Below are positions 62,634 to 64,000 of a stretch of 64,000 bases of DNA, in pieces (position 1 is the stretch's first letter; every line of letters begins with the position of its first letter). This stretch comes from Flagellimonas yonaguniensis. GTDB taxonomy: Bacteria > Bacteroidota > Bacteroidia > Flavobacteriales > Flavobacteriaceae. The DNA lies in the NCBI RefSeq assembly GCF_029193885.1, contig NZ_JARFVB010000006.1, forward strand, positions 124,001 through 188,000. Direction: 5' to 3'. The notes below the pieces were generated by a model. That model ran no database searches. It saw only the letters and a program-made list of their open reading frames with translations, and had not been told where the DNA came from. A program made the position numbers and the translations under genes.

Positions 62634-63149
62634 ATGATTATAAAACCAGTCAGGGGCAAATCCCCAGAAATAGGCAAGGATTGTTTTATCGCTGAAAATG
62701 CCACGATTGTGGGCGAGGTAAGCATGGGCGGTCAATGCAGTGTTTGGTTCAATGCCGTGATTCGTGGCGATGTCCATTATATCAAAATGGGCAACAAGGT
62801 CAATGTACAGGATGGGGCAGTGATCCATTGTACCTATCAAAAATCGCCGACCACCATTGGAAATAATGTTTCCATAGGTCATAATGCCATAGTGCACGGA
62901 TGCACCATCAAGGACAATGTATTGGTGGGGATGGGCAGTATCATCATGGATGATTGTGTGGTGGAGAGCAACTCCATTATCGCGGCAGGGGCCGTGGTTA
63001 CCAAAGGTACCCATGTGGAGTCTGGGAGCATTTATGCCGGTATGCCCGCCAAGAAGATCAAGGACATCAGTCCAGAACTATCCTCTGGGGAAATAGATCG
63101 CATTGCCAACAATTATGTGAAATATTCCAGTTGGTTCAAGGAAGCGTAG
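62634..63149 (+). CDS. Gamma-carbonic anhydrase family protein
   Basis: A 171-residue left-handed beta-helix trimer of the gamma-carbonic anhydrase/YrdA type. Hexapeptide repeats run throughout. The zinc-ligand histidines are probably His65 (GAVIHCTY), His83 and His88 (IGHNAIVHGC). Many such proteins have weak or no measured carbonic anhydrase activity. It stands between the regulator gene and fabD. Confidence 0.93.
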   Translation: MIIKPVRGKSPEIGKDCFIAENATIVGEVSMGGQCSVWFNAVIRGDVHYIKMGNKVNVQDGAVIHCTYQKSPTTIGNNVSIGHNAIVHGCTIKDNVLVGMGSIIMDDCVVESNSIIAAGAVVTKGTHVESGSIYAGMPAKKIKDISPELSSGEIDRIANNYVKYSSWFKEA

Positions 63150-63180
63150 CAAACCGGAAATCAATAAGTCGAATATTCCC

Positions 63181-63188
63181 TATTTTTG
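63181..63188 (+). promoter_or_regulatory. -7 promoter box of fabD
   Basis: TATTTTTG is a perfect TAnnTTTG box, 25 bases before the ATG at 63214. No TTG is evident at the -33 distance. Confidence 0.45.
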
Positions 63189-63213
63189 TCCCACTTAAAA
63201 AAACTCGACAACT

Positions 63214-64000
63214 ATGAACGCATATATTTTTCCAGGACAAGGAGCACAATTTGTAGGGATGGGCCTGGACCTCTACGAAAACCACGCCGAAGCACAGGAA
63301 TTGTTCGAAAAAGCCAATGAAATCCTTGGGTTTTCCATAACCGATATCATGTTCGAAGGCACCGCCGAAGATCTAAAGCAGACCAAAGTGACCCAGCCGG
63401 CCATCTTTTTGCATTCCGTGATTTTGAGCAAGATGTTGGGCGATGGTTTTAAGCCCGATATGGTAGCGGGACATTCCTTGGGGGAATTCTCCGCCTTGGT
63501 GGCCAATGGCACCTTGAATTTTGAAGACGGCTTAAAATTGGTGTCACAACGCGCCCTTGCTATGCAAAAGGCATGCGAGATACAGCCCAGTACCATGGCC
63601 GCTGTGTTGGGATTGGAGGATGAGGTGGTGGAAAAACTATGTGCCGAAGTGGAAGGCATTGTGGTACCTGCCAATTATAACTGTCCCGGGCAATTGGTGA
63701 TTTCCGGAGAAGTGGATGCTGTAAACGTAGCCTGTGAAAAGATGAAGGAAGCCGGGGCCAGAAGAGCTTTATTGTTGCCAGTTGGAGGAGCATTCCATTC
63801 CCCTTTGATGGAGCCAGCACGGGAAGAGTTGGCCGCGGCCATAGAATCCACGGAATTCAAAGTGCCAAGCTGCCCCATTTACCAGAATGTGACCACAACA
63901 GCCGTGTCCGATGCCGAGGAAATCAAAAAGAACCTGATACTGCAATTGACGGCTCCCGTAAAGTGGACGCAAAGTGTGCAACAAATGGTTGATGATGGAG
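63214..64000 (+). CDS. fabD: Malonyl-CoA:ACP transacylase FabD (3' partial)
   Basis: Transfers malonyl from CoA to acyl carrier protein in fatty acid synthesis. The frame is open to the right edge, giving about 262 residues of a protein normally near 290-310. The N-terminal IFPGQGAQFVGMG, the nucleophile Ser88 in VAGHSLGEFSAL and the catalytic His194 in GAFHSPLM are present. Confidence 0.97.
   Translation, partial: MNAYIFPGQGAQFVGMGLDLYENHAEAQELFEKANEILGFSITDIMFEGTAEDLKQTKVTQPAIFLHSVILSKMLGDGFKPDMVAGHSLGEFSALVANGTLNFEDGLKLVSQRALAMQKACEIQPSTMAAVLGLEDEVVEKLCAEVEGIVVPANYNCPGQLVISGEVDAVNVACEKMKEAGARRALLLPVGGAFHSPLMEPAREELAAAIESTEFKVPSCPIYQNVTTTAVSDAEEIKKNLILQLTAPVKWTQSVQQMVDDG

Overview
The window is a 64 kb stretch of chromosome from a marine-type member of the Flavobacteriaceae (Bacteroidota). 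Close relatives of Muricauda/Allomuricauda fit best, but the genus is an inference. The evidence is the gliding/type IX secretion protein SprA next to ruvA, a PorP/SprF protein, an alternative complex III operon feeding an aa3 oxidase, a MaeB-type malic enzyme, and promoters of the Bacteroidota form TTTG-N(17-24)-TAnnTTTG. Nearly all of the sequence is coding. No gene-free stretch exceeds 300 bases; the longest gaps are 4377-4611, 20702-20913 and 59430-59627. I saw no tRNA, rRNA, insertion sequence, prophage or CRISPR array.

Layout. 1-3949: nusA (5' end cut by the window) and infB. 3999-4376: a small SPOR protein on the minus strand. 4612-16349: an eight-gene respiratory operon, actABCDEF followed by coxB and coxA, which should carry electrons from menaquinol through alternative complex III to an aa3 oxidase. 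16471-19551: a GIN-domain protein and an acyl-CoA oxidase-like enzyme. 19679-20701: ruvB. 20914-23097: a thiosulfate dehydrogenase-like dihaem cytochrome with two exported DsrE-like proteins, the most interesting accessory unit here. 23141-27884: queG, an SLC45-like sugar transporter and maeB. 27906-37248: ruvA, sprA, gcvH, a VanZ-like protein and a TonB protein. 37401-42537: haem O synthase, two subunit III proteins, subunit IV, a cysteine-less SCO relative, a true SCO copper chaperone, a DUF420 protein and a tiny CxxC membrane protein; these complete and assemble the oxidase whose core genes lie 21 kb upstream. 42630-52113: a MacAB/TolC-type exporter with four permeases, two adaptors, one ATPase and one outer-membrane channel, apparently built by duplicating a permease-permease-adaptor module. 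52130-59429: tsaB, mscS, a DUF255 lipoprotein, dodecin, a double-N-domain Nfu protein, a lone PorP/SprF protein and a von Willebrand A protein. 59628-62575: a LytS/LytTR-type two-component pair. 62634-64000: gamma-carbonic anhydrase and fabD (3' end cut by the window).

Several promoter matches sit so close to start codons that they revise gene starts (ctaB, tsaB, nfu) and suggest very short leaders. All functional calls come from reading motifs and gene order by eye; no database search was run.
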